Assembly (NCBI GenBank): GCA_963920665.1
Contig: OY987267.1
Location: 8,184,001 to 8,248,000, forward strand
Length of the DNA: 64,000 nt
Reading direction: 5' to 3'
Source: Straminergon stramineum
Lineage: Eukaryota; Streptophyta; Bryopsida; Hypnales; Calliergonaceae
Shown here: piece by piece, positions 1-12,016 of the stretch
Position numbering within the stretch: the first letter of the stretch is position 1
Layout of the letters: every line of letters begins with the position of its first letter
Notes under the pieces: generated by a model
The model's input: the letters and a program-made list of their open reading frames with translations, nothing else
Databases searched by the model: none
What the model was told of the DNA's origin: nothing
Translations under genes and position numbers: made by a program

Positions 1-2516
1 TTTGAGGTCAATTTTAGATACATCTAATTTTAGCACATTGAAAAGTCATAGTTTAAAATACTACTAGTATATTCATTAGATTGGGGCTTTTCCGTGAATT
101 TGGGACTCCACAAACTTTAAGATGAATAGATGACCAACCTTAAATACCTTAAATATTACGGAGTATATATTTAGAAATTTTTACATTACAAATAGATTCT
201 AGGTGCTTACATTAATATTATGTGTGTTTTAGATATACATGTAGATTATATTTAGATTGAAGAAGACTCAATTAGGTTTAAGGTAATGTAACTTTAAGAC
301 TTTGAAAAGTCCCAAAGTAACAATGTAGCATTTATCTCATTCAAAAATGCATTCAAAGAGAATACAAAATTCCCAAGGGAATCCCTTATTGACTCCCAAC
401 AAATTTGACAATAATTTAGACATTCAATAACAAAAACCAAGTTTATTTGGTCGATTTTAGGTGCAACTACCTTACATCAAGTTTTGGTCACTAGCTATTG
501 GTATTTAGTATTTTTTGAAAGGGAGAGAAATTTTCTATAATATATCAATTGATCAATTCAACCTTTGGAACACAAAGATTTAATTGAACTTTTTTGATCA
601 AACTAGTGAACATTAACACTTAAAAATGAGCTTCTCCTTCATAATTGTGCACTTACATTCCAAATTCTACCTTCATCTTGGTCACCATAAATGAACAAAA
701 TGATAGTTTTATATGTACTTTTGAGATGAAGCTATATGCCCATATGCTTTCTAGAAATTCTTAAAAAAACAAGAATTTCAAATTAAAAAAACAAGAATTA
801 TCTTGAATTTTAGAAGGTTATGCATCAAGAAAATTTAAATCAAATACCCAATGAGTTCAAAAATCTCCAAATTTTGCACAAAAGTATAAATTTTTGCATA
901 AAAACATCAATTTGGAATCAGAGAATCTAGTTTAGAGATCATATTTATATTAGTAAATCTGAAGAAATAACCTAATTAATATCATGTTGTATACTTATTT
1001 CTAAGACCTAATACACATTCAACTTGAAAATGCAATAAATTTTTCAATTTTAGGAATTTTACTAACATTAAGAATATATATTTGTCCTTTTTTGTTTGTT
1101 TGCTAGGATCGTGCACTTCATTAAAATCATCCTCAAGTCTACAAGCTAATGAGAGAGGCAACTTCAATTTAGATTATAGTCATGTTTTTCCTTAGAATAT
1201 TTTTAGTAATGTAGGGTTAATAATTATTTCATTTTGGTAATGTCATTCATTCAAAAATTAACTATTTTTTATTTTTATTTTTTAAATTTATTATCCTCAC
1301 TACAAAAGAAAATGCTTATAGTCAAAGTTATTGCCACAACCATGATGGCTCAACTAGCCTTGATGCAATATGCCATAGAGTGTCACTATTATTATAACCA
1401 TTTGTGACAATTTTTGAAAAGCTTACTCTTGAAATTATTGGCCTTATTATGCTACTATTACTTTAAACAAATGTCTCATTTTTATTGGAAACCATAACGT
1501 TTCATATTTTTGAACCATTGCCTACCATTAGTCTTTATACTTCATCATACTAATAGAGAATGAATGTCTTAATCCTTTAAAGACAAAGGATGCATGATTT
1601 TGCAATGACATGTCTATTTTGATTGATTACATCATGGAAAGTATAATTTAAATAGAAAAAATCCTTTATACCATTTGATTGAGTTGTGAACATTGCACAT
1701 GTTGGTTCAAAAAAATTGATTTGATTGAACTAATGAAAAGATCCATATAATCTCTTCAAAATTGTTAAAAATGCATGAGGCCAACTATGGGCTTCTTTGT
1801 TCTTGGCCTCACTAGATGCTATTTAGAGCACTTTGTCAATCTGTAAAATATGGCCATTTTTATGACACATTTGATGAAGTAGAGGTAAATAATAGATTTG
1901 TACAAAGAAATAAGCAAAGGTGCAAATCTACAAGAAAACATTCATACTTTCATCCCTTCAATACCAAGGGGTAGTCCAAATTTCCAAAATTGTGAAGATG
2001 TACTATAAAATACAACTCAAAATAATGATTTAATGATAATTTTCAAACAATAGTAAGTTATAAAATATGATTCATAAATCATATCCATATGGTTACATCA
2101 ACAAGCACACAAACCAATGTCTTTGAATGAAATTTAATGCCAAAAATTGAAAATTCTTTATAGCTAAAATCAATTGTAGATTGAATATTTGTGATTTTCA
2201 CAAGAATTTTTTTCCCTTGAAGTTCAAAATGTTAAGTTTTAATCAATGATAGTGATTTTTGAAGATCTTACTTTTATTTTTCTTCAAGTCATATTTGAAC
2301 TGAAAATGTTATTTTTTGAGGTCAAACCCACCAATACCTATAGAATAATAGAATATTCACAAATCAAAGTCTTTTGAATCTATACCATATAAATGTTAAA
2401 GAACTAACACAAGAAGCTTTAAAAAAATCAATGGATGAAAACATGCATTTTTGTGTATTTGGGATGTATTTGTGTTCATCTATTATTCAAAATTGGAAGG
2501 CTTGGTCTTATAGGGA
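1..2516. other. AT-rich intergenic DNA, no gene seen
   Basis: Very AT-rich sequence with stop codons dense in all frames; the only open frame above 60 codons (982-1167, minus) has no recognisable motif. Stretches around 1860-1980 resemble the body of the small TTAA element at 2517-2758, sharing the run 'gaggtaaataat' and the motif 'gcaaa...ttcaagaa', so decayed repeat copies are likely here. Confidence 0.6.
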
Positions 2517-2758
2517 TTAACCCCTTAGTACTCCAACATCCAAAGTCTAAATGATGAATGGAGAAATTCCAAGTTAGGGCTTTTCTAACCACATAACTTC
2601 TCATAATCTCATTCACATAAACCAATGCTTGAGTTTTTGAAAAATACTCTATTTGTATGATGAGTTTGATTAAATTGAGGTAAATAATGCATATTTATGA
2701 AGATATAAGCAAAAATATGCAAAAATTCAAGAAAGGATTCAAGGCGTCAAAGGATTAA
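2517..2758. mobile_element. Small TTAA-flanked MITE-like element (copy 1)
   Basis: A 242-bp AT-rich segment bounded by TTAA at 2517-2520 and 2755-2758. The left end reads TTAACCCCTTAGTACTCC and the reverse-complemented right end TTAATCCTTTGACGCC, a weak inverted repeat. A related segment lies at 34272-34497, sharing 'gatgaat', the 'aaccaatgcttgatt'-like run and 'gaggtaaataat'. It has no coding capacity. TTAA target sites with C-rich termini are the hallmark of the piggyBac superfamily; assignment is inference. Confidence 0.45.
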
Positions 2759-3093
2759 AGAATCAATTATTTTGCGATGAGAAAGATAAACCATAGTATG
2801 TATATGTATCCAAAATTGCACCTTGCATAAAGATGCCAACATTTTACTCTATGTACATCTCTACAATCAATATGTACAAGTTTATGTTGAAGAAATAATA
2901 TTAAAACATCTACTAAAAAAAACTTAGATCCTTCTTAATTTTTGTATGAGGGATTCAAATGTTGCATTTTTTAACAAATATGACTTAATTTCTATTGAAT
3001 CTAACCTTTGCGTAGGGAATGAAAATTTGAATCCGTCTATTAACAAACACTAGGCACAATACCCAAAAGTGGTGGTCATAACATTGTTAACCC

Positions 3094-4061
3094 TTAACCC
3101 CTCACCACCCAAGGCTTGAACAGGTCAAAAAACAACATTTTTTTTGAAGTGTTATAGATATAACTTTCACTAAGTTATAGAGATCTCAAGCGTACAATAT
3201 TGTAGTGCACTTGTTGTAGATTACATGCACCAAATTTGGTGTCATTTGATTGCATAGATTGCAAGATTATAATGTTTTAGTGTTAAAAAAGGATGCTAAA
3301 TTTTTCCTAAAAATACATTTGTAGGTGAAATTCGATTTCTAACTCTACTCAAATGAAGAAACTTAAAACTATAAAGTGATTCAAAATCAGCATAAAAAGA
3401 CATTGGTGGATAAAATTATCATTCTATTGATTCATTGTGTCTGCAAAATGACTTCAAAATGTCAAAAAATAGCAAGAAAAGTTGAAAAAAATACATCAAA
3501 AATTGAACCTCCTTCTACTTAAATGCTTCTCAGTCACTCATACCTTTTTGGATTTATATGAAATTTTATACACACAAACTAGACTAGTATGCACAAGTTT
3601 TCTCAAAAAAATTATTGGAAATGAACATTGTATGAAGAAGAAACAAGCCGTTGTAGTTGACTGTAATCCAAAAATGTCAAGATTTTGAACTTCGAATTGC
3701 TCCCGAATATTCAAATCAACTTGGATTAGCATGAAAATTCTACCACAATAACTAGATTTCAAGGGGAACATAACCCAACAAATTTTATTGAAAACAAACT
3801 TTGGATAAAGGAGGTACAAGCCCCCGAAGCTGCAGCCATCAAATGCAGTTTGCTAAACTCAAATTGAACTTGTGAACTTCGATTGGCTTCCAAAAATTCA
3901 GTAAATCTTGTATTGATCTGAAAATTTTACCACACAAACTAGAAGAGAGAGCACAAATTTTCCAACAAGTTTGATTGAATTCGGACATTGGATGCAAAAG
4001 TTACAGCACTTTGAATTTGACCTGAGGACACTTTTGGTCCCCTTGGGTGGTGAAGGGTTAA
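3094..4061. mobile_element. 968-bp TTAA-flanked non-autonomous element (copy 1, piggyBac-like)
   Basis: The segment starts TTAACCCCTCACCACCCAAG and ends with the inverted counterpart of that sequence followed by TTAA (4058-4061), with one mismatch in the 17-bp inverted repeat. A second copy of exactly the same total length, about 90% identical by eye, sits at 35084-36051, which fixes the borders. The interior is AT-rich with no transposase-like frame. It holds three degenerate direct subrepeats (around 3545, 3718 and 3905) sharing 'accacacaaactaga'-like cores. TTAA target plus CCC-starting inverted repeats is the piggyBac signature; the element would need transposase supplied in trans. Confidence 0.7.
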
Positions 4062-4500
4062 AGGATGGACTGGTGACTGTGGAAATCATGCCTTTTGGAA
4101 CTCTGTGACATCATCTACTTTGAAGGAATAAAAATGTTCATTGGAACTTTGGAAGTCATACTACTGTAGAAGACCTACCCTTTTCTCACAAAATTCCGAG
4201 GATGAATAGTTGTAGTTTTCTCCTGCATGGAGAGATTCTTTGTCATCTATTAGACACTAAACATCTACTATGATGTTTAACCCTTAAAGGATGGACTGGT
4301 GACCATGGAAATCATGCCTTTTGGAACCGTGTGACATCATCTACTTCAAGAAAATAAAAAATACACATTGGAGGTCAAAGTATTGTAGAAGATCTTCCCT
4401 TTCTGTACAAAATTCAAAGGATGAATAGTTGTAGTCCTAAATAGAGAGATTCCTTGTCATCCATCGGACACAAAAGGGACTGTGTCAACATTTATGGGTT
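4058..4500. repeat. Direct duplication, about 210-bp units
   Basis: Two copies start with TTAAAGGATGGACTGGTGAC-like sequence at 4058 and 4284 (offset 226 bp). Both continue through 'atcatgccttttggaac', 'gtgacatcatctact', 'gtagaagat', 'gatgaatagttgtag' and 'gagagatt'. The first copy abuts the right TTAA of the 968-bp element. No coding content is visible. Confidence 0.75.
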
Positions 4501-5248
4501 AAGTGTTAAACCAACAGATTGGCTCCCTAAGGTGGAGGTATTATTCTTCCCTGTATACCTAGGGGGAGACTTTAGTTCTAATGCATGGAAGATCATTCAC
4601 TGGGTGTGACCTGTATTGCAGGGTTGTCAGAGTTTATAAGGACTCATTGGTCAGGCAAGTATGGAGGACTCCTGATTTGTGAGTGTGTGTGGGGGGCAAA
4701 AGGGACCCCCCAGCAAACGTTAATAATGTTATGGTTTTGGGAAATTGGGGGTAGTACCACCTCAGTTTCCCCGCATGCAGAAGATCAAGTGATCATTTCA
4801 CAGCTAATTCGGTGTTCATACTGTTCTGGTAATCTACTTTAAAAAGGGTCACCGGGCGGGTCCTCACGCTGAACTCTTTCGCAGTGATTCAGTACAAGTG
4901 TTCTTTTTGTGTCAACTGATAAAAAAATAAAATGATCAAGTGATCAAGAGACTTCACCTTGAGCATCAAGCCACCTGAACATTTTAAAATTTTTTCAAAG
5001 ACTACGTTGAATCACTGCAGTAGGCACTCTATACAAGTGTACGTGGATTGCACTTTAAACTGCTATAGAAATATATATAAATGTGTTCGTTCTATTAACT
5101 TATCTTGGCGGACTTAAGGTAGCTCGATCCTCCAACACTCCCAAACAGAAGAAAAATCTTATCCAACTAATATAATTCAGACGCCACGTACTCTGTATAC
5201 TAGTAAATGATCAATAGCAGTATAGCACGGGTCAATAGCAGTATAGCA
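4501..5248. other. Intergenic segment with higher GC, origin unknown
   Basis: Between 4510 and 4920 the base composition rises and there is a TATA-like 'tttaaaaaggg' (about 4840) followed by a GC-rich run, which resembles the promoter and R region of an LTR. No matching second LTR, primer-binding site or polymerase fragment was found, so a solo-LTR remnant is only a guess. Just before 5249 a 20-bp unit, 'gtcaatagcagtatagcacg', occurs as a near-perfect tandem pair (5211-5250). Confidence 0.3.
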
Positions 5249-5378
5249 CGATTTAAGGTATGTTCGCACTTGGTGTTAAAGAGTGTTGTTACGTACTGAT
5301 GTTACGTCTTCACTGGGCTAGACTAGATTCACATTGCCACATCACCCCTAACACCAAGTGCGAACATACCTTAAATCG
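5249..5378. mobile_element. MITE-like element with 30-bp perfect terminal inverted repeats
   Basis: Arms at 5249-5278 and 5349-5378 are perfect reverse complements over 30 bp (left arm begins CGATTTAAGGTATGTTCGCA) around a 70-bp centre, 130 bp in all. It has no coding potential. A target-site duplication is not obvious; the left flank is the end of the 20-bp tandem repeat. A DNA-transposon derivative is the simplest reading, although a simple inverted duplication cannot be excluded. Confidence 0.6.
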
Positions 5379-6792
5379 GTTGTCTTGTACCGAAGCTGGT
5401 GATAAATTCCGTATGTGGCCATAGGAATTATGCCAATTGTCGCTCGAAATGTGTAAAATAAAAGTTCATGGGCTCCTGAGACAAGCAGTTTTGACTAGAA
5501 TACCCAAACTCCCACAACCAGGAAGCAACATACAGTATATGGATCGGAACTCAATACACGTATCAGGATCCACCGTACAGTATAATATGGCACTCAATAC
5601 ACACTTCTGCATTCATTACCACTATATTAAGTACTGAAGCAGTGGAAAAGCTCCCTTCATGAATTTTTGTCAACTCACACTTGTGAAGAAACATCATCGC
5701 TAATTTCGATAAATCAGTGAGATTCTTGCACCCAAAACTGGGACATAAAACAGTATAAGCTCTTAAAATGCGTGCAAAACGAGTACAGACATAGATTAAC
5801 GTTCATGCCGCTTTCGTCGTGACTTCTGAATGGTGCCAAACGAGAGGAATACCGCCGAGTTAACGAAATTGATGTTCATAGCACTAGCTCAAAGCAAACA
5901 TCGATCTCTAATCCACAGCATGCATATATATTCAAAAGCCAGTTTCGTTATGCTGGGCGGATATATATTCACAGTCAGTTTCTTCATATTGGCGGTTATT
6001 CACGAAATTGTATGGGCAGATGCCTTGAAGGGCATAGAGTTTGAGTCTTAGCTTATGAAGCTTTGTACTGTGAAGTGCCCCCAAAATAGCGCATTCTGTT
6101 GCGCCGGTGTAACGCCATTGAAGCTACTTAACTCTAGAAGCATTAAAATTCACAAAAATTGGCCAGCTCATCCTTTTGGAGGATATATATGCTTCCACTC
6201 GGTACTTGAGCTAGAAAAGGGGATTTGAATACTATATGCATGGGACAAATGGGTTGAAGTTTGAGGCAAGTTAGGAACCAACCTGCCATCCTCCCTTAAT
6301 TTTTAATGGACTGCAACCCTCCCCTTGTTGATTTCTGTCTTCTCAAGAATCGTCATGACAATTACGCGAACTGTGGAATGGGCTGTGGAAAGCCTTTCCC
6401 CACTCACTTACGCAAGATAATCTTTCCCCCTTCACATGCAAGAAATCGAAATTTTTCGCCAGCGACATGCTTCATGCGATCATTCCTCTTCTTTGCTCTG
6501 TTTTTCCCTCGCCACCAGGTCCCACGAATTTCAATCCCGACAACATTCACAAGTAATTAGCTCAACCTGTTTTCAGCAACGTAAGCAGTCTTTGTCGCAT
6601 CCCTCCCCTTGTTGATTGCTCTCTCCTCATGAATCGTCATTCGGAATGGGGTTGTGCAGCTGCAGTCGGAGGTTTGGTACAGTGTTATTCAGTGTAAGTT
6701 GATAACATAGCTAGCTCACTCTATAGTTAACGACCATGATGCCAGTGAGGAAAGTTCGCAGGGAATCTCTCGTATGGTCTGCAGCGTTCGGG
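5379..6792. other. Upstream intergenic region of the germin-like gene
   Basis: No gene recognised; the open frames at 5830-6051 and 6306-6560 carry no family motif. A 40-bp direct repeat (6317-6356 and 6601-6640, about five mismatches, starting CCCTCCCCTTGTTGATT) lies within the 650 bp upstream of the germin start and could be promoter-related. Confidence 0.5.
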
Positions 6793-6800
6793 TATATATA
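6793..6800 (+). promoter_or_regulatory. Probable TATA box of the germin-like gene
   Basis: The run TATATATA sits about 150 bp upstream of the ATG at 6945, in a locally more GC-rich setting. That is a suitable distance for a TATA box plus a 5' UTR of about 110-120 nt. Inferred from position and sequence only. Confidence 0.4.
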
Positions 6801-6944
6801 CCACCAACGGGGAGCTACGGTCTTCACATCTCCACAGGTGGCTCTTCATAGCTTTCTAGTCTGAGTGCAGCGGCTTTTATCTCTCTCCATAGCTGGTGAG
6901 AGTCGTATCGATAAATTGTAGTGGAAGTTGTTCGATCTGCAGCT

Positions 6945-9488
6945 ATGGCGCTCGCGTCGACAAGTGGGACTGGAGCCACCTGCAAGGGCTGGGTTTCGGT
7001 TATTGTGTGTTCGATAATGATCTTGGTGGTCGTTGTGCAAGCCGCTGATCCCGATCCCTTGCAAGACTTCTGCGTTGCGGACCTGAAGTCCGACGTCATC
7101 GTGAATGGGCTTCCCTGCAAACCCCGAAGCTCTGTCACTCCAAAAGACTTCACCTACACTGGATTCCGCGAAGCAGGTAGGAAGCCGCCCGGGTCGATCA
7201 CACTCGATCGAAGTCGTCACTAACGCTGTCTGTTCATATCTCTGTCTTGCTCTTGGTGATTCGAATCTAGATCCTGGTTTTAATTAAATTGGAGTAAATG
7301 TTGAGCAATAGTACTTTTTGTATTAAGTGCTTCGTGCAAGTGAGTGTCACAATTTTCGCGCAATATTGTTCGAACCTCAATCAGTGAGCATGGAATTGAG
7401 AAACTATGTCTAAGCTTAGTGTGAAACCCAGTTCCTCTGCCATACCTGCCTCGGTCCACTTGTAGATTATAAGCAGGTCTCATGTAGATTATGGTTATGA
7501 ATGCTCTTAATTCGTTCCTGATAACTGATTCGTAATTTGTAATATGAAAATAATGTGAGTGTGGATTTGTGCCACCTCTAGAACACCGACCCTATTATTT
7601 AAGATTTGTATACTGTAACTTACTTCAATTGTTGGTGAAAGACTGCTTGCAATCACTTAATGTTTGTGCCACCCGTAGATCACCCTAACATTCTTGAATA
7701 AAGAGGCTGCTGTCCTACAGTATTACTGTAACAAGAAAAATTCCTTGTTACAGTGTCCCACAAATCACGGGCAAGCAAGCTTGCACCCAAGGTTTTTTAC
7801 ACTGACATTGAATTAAAGGAGCCTTGATTCATGTGATGCAAAGGGTCCTATGACTTGTAGTTCAAGAATGCCATGATCACGACATTTTAAACATTGTACC
7901 TGCTAACAAAAATTTTGTCATTTATTTAATTGCTCTGACTTATTCTAATTGACTAAAATTGCCAAATAATGAGATACCCGAGCAGGGTTTTTTTCTGACA
8001 ACTAGGAGATCTAGCTCTAGATTGTGCCGAAATGATGAATTTATGTGTGGAAGTACAATCGATACCCTGGGACGCTGCAATATGTATGCGACTTATAGAG
8101 ACAACTCGCACTGGAGACATCTAGCTAGGGGTCCCTGTCAGTGAATTAATACTGGATTCATTCCCGATTCATTCTACATTCGACCATTCCCTGGGCTCTA
8201 GATAGATTTGCACTTTTATTGAAAGAAAAATCATCATTAATTACTTGCAATCCATGAACTCACTGATGATTAATTGCGTTGGCTTGTTCGATCAGTGTCG
8301 GACCCTTCAAAGTCTCCGACCCTTGCGGTCGCTTCCCTTGCAACCGCGGTTGAGTGGCCTGGCGTGAACACGCAGGGCGTGTCGCACGGTCGCCTGGACT
8401 TCGACATCGGCGGCGTGATCCCTTTCCACACGCACCCTCGCGCGGTCGAGACGTTGTTCGTGCTCAAGGGCAGCGTGTTTACGGGCTTCGTGAGCGACGA
8501 CAACGTGCTGTACGCGTCCACGCTGCACCAGGGCGATGTCACCATCTTCCCCAAAGCGCACCTGCACTTCCAGATCAACGTGGGCAAGGAGCGTGCCATC
8601 ACCTTCAACACGCTCACTTCGCAGAACCCCGGCTTCCTCACCGTCGCCACCCAGGTACGCCGGCTTCATTCCTCAGGAACCTTTGAACTCTCCAAATCCT
8701 TTCCTGCAAGAGTCTGCACAAGAGTCTAACGCACCAAAGAATAAGTTTTTCGGATACTTGGGCAAAGGTTACAAGTAGTTTTTGGTAGATGATTGAAAAT
8801 CGTTGCTGTTTTAGTGGTGTACATTCACAAAAGCAATAGTTGTGCAAGGTTTGAATTGTTTCAGTAATTTAAGTAGGATTTGCAATTAGGTGTAGTTACC
8901 TTATCCATAAGGTCAAGTTCCATTCTATATCAATATGCAAGTGGGTGTGGCAATAGACTAGAACAAGAAATTTTTGCCAATTCAATGGTCAATAGAGGTC
9001 AATAGAGGTCAATAGATAGAATATTCTATCTAAAGTATCATTGTAGAAAAAACGACAAAAAAGAATTCAACAATCTTTTGCTTCTTAGATTGAACATGTT
9101 TGTTTGAATTTTAGCCCATGATATACTCAAACATCCACACCCAAGATTGTTTTGAATAAATAATGCACTTCTTCTGATCAATCATTAATCATTCAAACAC
9201 TTCAAGGAAAGTCAATCCTGTGCTGTACAATGAATGAGAATACAAAAGAATGCTCAATAGAATTGAATCTTCAGTTGTAGCATAGTTATTCTTGAGGAAT
9301 TACTTTTCTTTTCTTTTCTTAATGATAATACTATATTTTTTCCTCAATTGAAGCACTTCAAAGTTAATTGATGATTGGTGATGCTTGTGCAGATCTTCGC
9401 ACCCAATATCACTGATGCCGTGATAGAGAAATCTTTTGGAATTGATGAAGCTACAGTGAAATTGCTTAGGGCTTCATATCCTAAATAG
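6945..9488 (+). CDS. Germin-like protein (secreted monocupin)
   Basis: Three exons, 6945-7176, 8296-8654 and 9393-9488, join in frame to 228 residues, the usual germin-like length; both introns are GT-AG. Residues about 14-33 are a hydrophobic signal peptide. C43 and C58 are the conserved N-terminal disulfide pair of germins. Germin box B is seen as HTHPRAVET, giving metal ligands H122, H124 and E129. Box C, FPKAHLHFQINVG, supplies H168. Family members are extracellular, Mn-binding, oligomeric cupins; some act as oxalate oxidase or superoxide dismutase, but activity cannot be told from sequence. Intron 1 is 1119 bp, intron 2 is 738 bp and AT-rich. Exon 2 is strikingly GC-rich against its surroundings. 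The ATG is chosen because the signal peptide follows it directly. Confidence 0.93.
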
Positions 9489-9875
9489 TTAAACAAACAC
9501 AACTTCCACTTCCTTCAATTTAGTTGGCTTAGAATCCTACAATTTCCCACCTAATGTTCACACATTTTAGAAGAAGTATATTTATATGTTTGGATTGGAA
9601 GGACAAGCTCTAATATTGAGCTTTGTAGTGTAAGTAGTTACTATAGGCTTTAGGCATGGACTTATCTTGGTTTGGTTTGCCAAAATTGAGTGTTTGAAAT
9701 GAATTTAGAAACTATCCTTGGGTTCTATCCTTGTTACATGTCAAACTATATTGTCAAATAAAATAATCCTTGCAGTGGATTTGCTTACATGTGGTCTTTG
9801 TAATTCTTCTAGAGTGCAATTAAATATTTTGAATTTTTTTTTCTTGATCTCATTCCAAGTTAGTGTCATTGATAA
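9489..9875. other. 3' flank of the germin-like gene
   Basis: AT-rich sequence after the germin stop codon, presumably 3' UTR and spacer. No second gene is seen. A clear AATAAA occurs only at about 9967, inside the inverted-repeat element that follows. Confidence 0.45.
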
Positions 9876-10158
9876 CATTAGGGGAGATTTGAGGCCTCTA
9901 GATGCCCATTTCAGGGTTATTCCCGTGCTTGTTCCCTGTGCTGTCCGAGAATGGCTGGCTGCTGTCAATAAAAGAAATATTAAAAAAAAAAATGATTAGT
10001 TATGAAATGCAAAAAGAAGTTGATAAAAAAATTTGATTCATTTTTTTTTGACGTGGCACGATCTCGGCCACGTCAAATTGCAGTAGTGGCATAGTTCCTG
10101 CGTTGCAGCTTGGGAATTCACAGGCATGTAACTTAGAGGCCTCAAATCTCCCCTAATG
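9876..10158. mobile_element. MITE-like element with 25-bp perfect terminal inverted repeats
   Basis: Arms at 9876-9900 (starting CATTAGGGGAGATTTGAGGC) and 10134-10158 are perfect reverse complements; the element is 283 bp. Beyond the perfect arms a weaker inverted similarity continues inward. A nested 11-bp hairpin at 10047-10077 has arms of the type TTTGACGTGGC and so carries an ACGTGGC (G-box/ABRE-like) core on both strands. The element has no coding capacity and lies about 390 bp downstream of the germin gene. Confidence 0.65.
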
Positions 10159-11081
10159 GTTATTGTTTGCATAGTTTGGATTCAAGTACACAATACAAGT
10201 CAAAATACCTTGTTGGTTTGAGGAATTAAAGTCCCTTTTTTAAGAAGAGTATTTTTGGTCCATTGAGTGAATGAAGAGTCTATTTGGGGTAGTTGTCTCT
10301 TTTCAACATTATACTTTTCTCTTCTTAGCTACCTTGGATTGATAATGTACCAACTTTTCTCAAGCCAACAAAAGTGCTTTCAATATCCCATCTCACAGAC
10401 TACAAATATTCAATTATATAGGTACAATACTCTTGTGTTTACTTAGTGCAAGTTTAAAATAATGTGGATACCTTATCTACCATCAAAGCATAAGAATGTG
10501 AATTGGATTGTTATTGAGTCATTATGTTCTAAATTTAGGTGGATGAAAGATGATTGGTCTTGCAAAAAACATTTGTTGACATAATGTGCACTATATAGGA
10601 TAAACTTCAACATTCTTAATGTAACCATAACTATTGTAAAGTAGCTACGCATTATGTCCATAAGCAATTATTAACTTTCAACAATGAAAGCAAAAAACTT
10701 ATTCTTTCTCTTCTTCTTCAACATTTTGTAGCAGCATAATTTATGCCTTTCAAGGATTTTTAGTCATTTACGACATGAATGGTTGGTGCAAATTTGAGAA
10801 AATTGCAATTGTTTAGGACACTTGGATTGTTTGTCATCTAGAAGCTAACTTATAATTTCATCAACTCACTATGCTTCTGTAGCCATGAGGAATTGACATT
10901 TGCTCACTCATTTAGTACAGTTATAGTTTCTAGCCAATAACTTTGTTCCACATGCTTGGCATTGCTAACTTGGTAAGTTTTTTGTAGTGACTACTTAATG
11001 ACACACATATGAATATTAGGTTGATGATTTCCAATTGGTACAAACCATGTATCAAGAATGATTCCATATTCAAGGGTGTTT
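10159..11081. other. AT-rich intergenic DNA, no gene seen
   Basis: Low-complexity AT-rich sequence without convincing open frames, RNA genes or clear terminal repeats. Confidence 0.5.
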
Positions 11082-12016
11082 TTAATCACTAAAGTCCCAA
11101 GGTCTTTTTTTAGTCCCTCCCTCAAAACTACCATTTCTAGTGCAATGAGTACAAACTTTTAATTTTTAATTTTTGCATATCTAATCATAGAATCTTGTAG
11201 TAGACTAGTATGAAAATGCATGATAGAAATTTCATGAACTTCAAATGCATAGATTGCAAGATATTTTTGTTCCAAGTGAAGTGAAGCAAACATTGTTTTT
11301 TGGCATTGTGGCAAACTTGACTTTAAGACCTCAAATTGTCTTAACTTAATTTTTCCATTTCATATTTTGCATTAAAAAAAATTCATAGAAAATTGAGTTG
11401 AGAGTTGAGGAAAAAAAATTCAAAAATAAATCACATGATTTTTCATTCTTTGAAAAATCTGATTAAGTTGAAGAAGATATGAGATAGAGTGAAAACCAAA
11501 TTGTTAATAACTGTAAGATGGAATTGAAACACAATAAATAAACTTGACTAGAGATATTTTTCTAACAATCAAATTTAATCCTATGAATTTTTTTGGTGAA
11601 ACATGTGAAAATTGTACTAAAAAATGTATCTAATACTTTACTCTTTCAAGAAGATGCTTTGATTGCCTACAAAACAAGAAGCTCCATAGCTTTCTTAGAA
11701 CTTATCTAAATGGGGCGAACCAAAACTTTCCTAAAGAAAAAAACAATATCTATCAAAAATAAAATTTTAAAATTTTAAGTTTAAGTTTTTTGTGATATTT
11801 TTTTGCAACCCCCTCTTAACTATTTAGAAGTTAGGGAGGGCATAACATTTGTTTCCCACCACCAATTGAAAGAAAAATTAAAATTCTAGAAAGCTAACTT
11901 GTTTTTCTATCTTGAAAATAAAATTCAAAAAATCCTACCAAAAATTGAGATCATCATAGCCTACCCAAACTTTCAAGTATTAACCTTGAGGGGACACTTG
12001 GAACTTTAGGGGTTAA
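11082..12016. mobile_element. TTAA-flanked element, decayed (piggyBac-like family)
   Basis: Bounded by TTAA at 11082-11085 and 12013-12016. Left terminus TTAATCACTAAAGTCCCAAG; right terminus, reverse complemented, TTAACCCCTAAAGTTCCAAG. These match at all but about three positions. The body of about 935 bp is AT-rich and recognisably similar to 31620-32530 (shared 'atagaatcttg', 'catagattgcaagatattt', 'tcttaacttaa', 'ccaattgaaagaaaaatta'). No transposase reading frame. Confidence 0.55.

Noticed and set aside
4505..4930. Solo LTR
   Set aside because: A TATA-like site and GC-rich leader are suggestive, but there is no defined TG...CA boundary, target duplication or second copy in the window.
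5830..6051. 73-codon frame with a hydrophobic stretch upstream of the germin gene
   Set aside because: No homologue recognised, poor context, and the DNA contains local repeats; membrane-like composition alone is not evidence.
8270..8669. Long minus-strand and alternative plus-strand frames over the second germin exon
   Set aside because: They are shadows of the GC-rich coding exon; only the frame with HTHPRAVET and FPKAHLHFQ matches a family.
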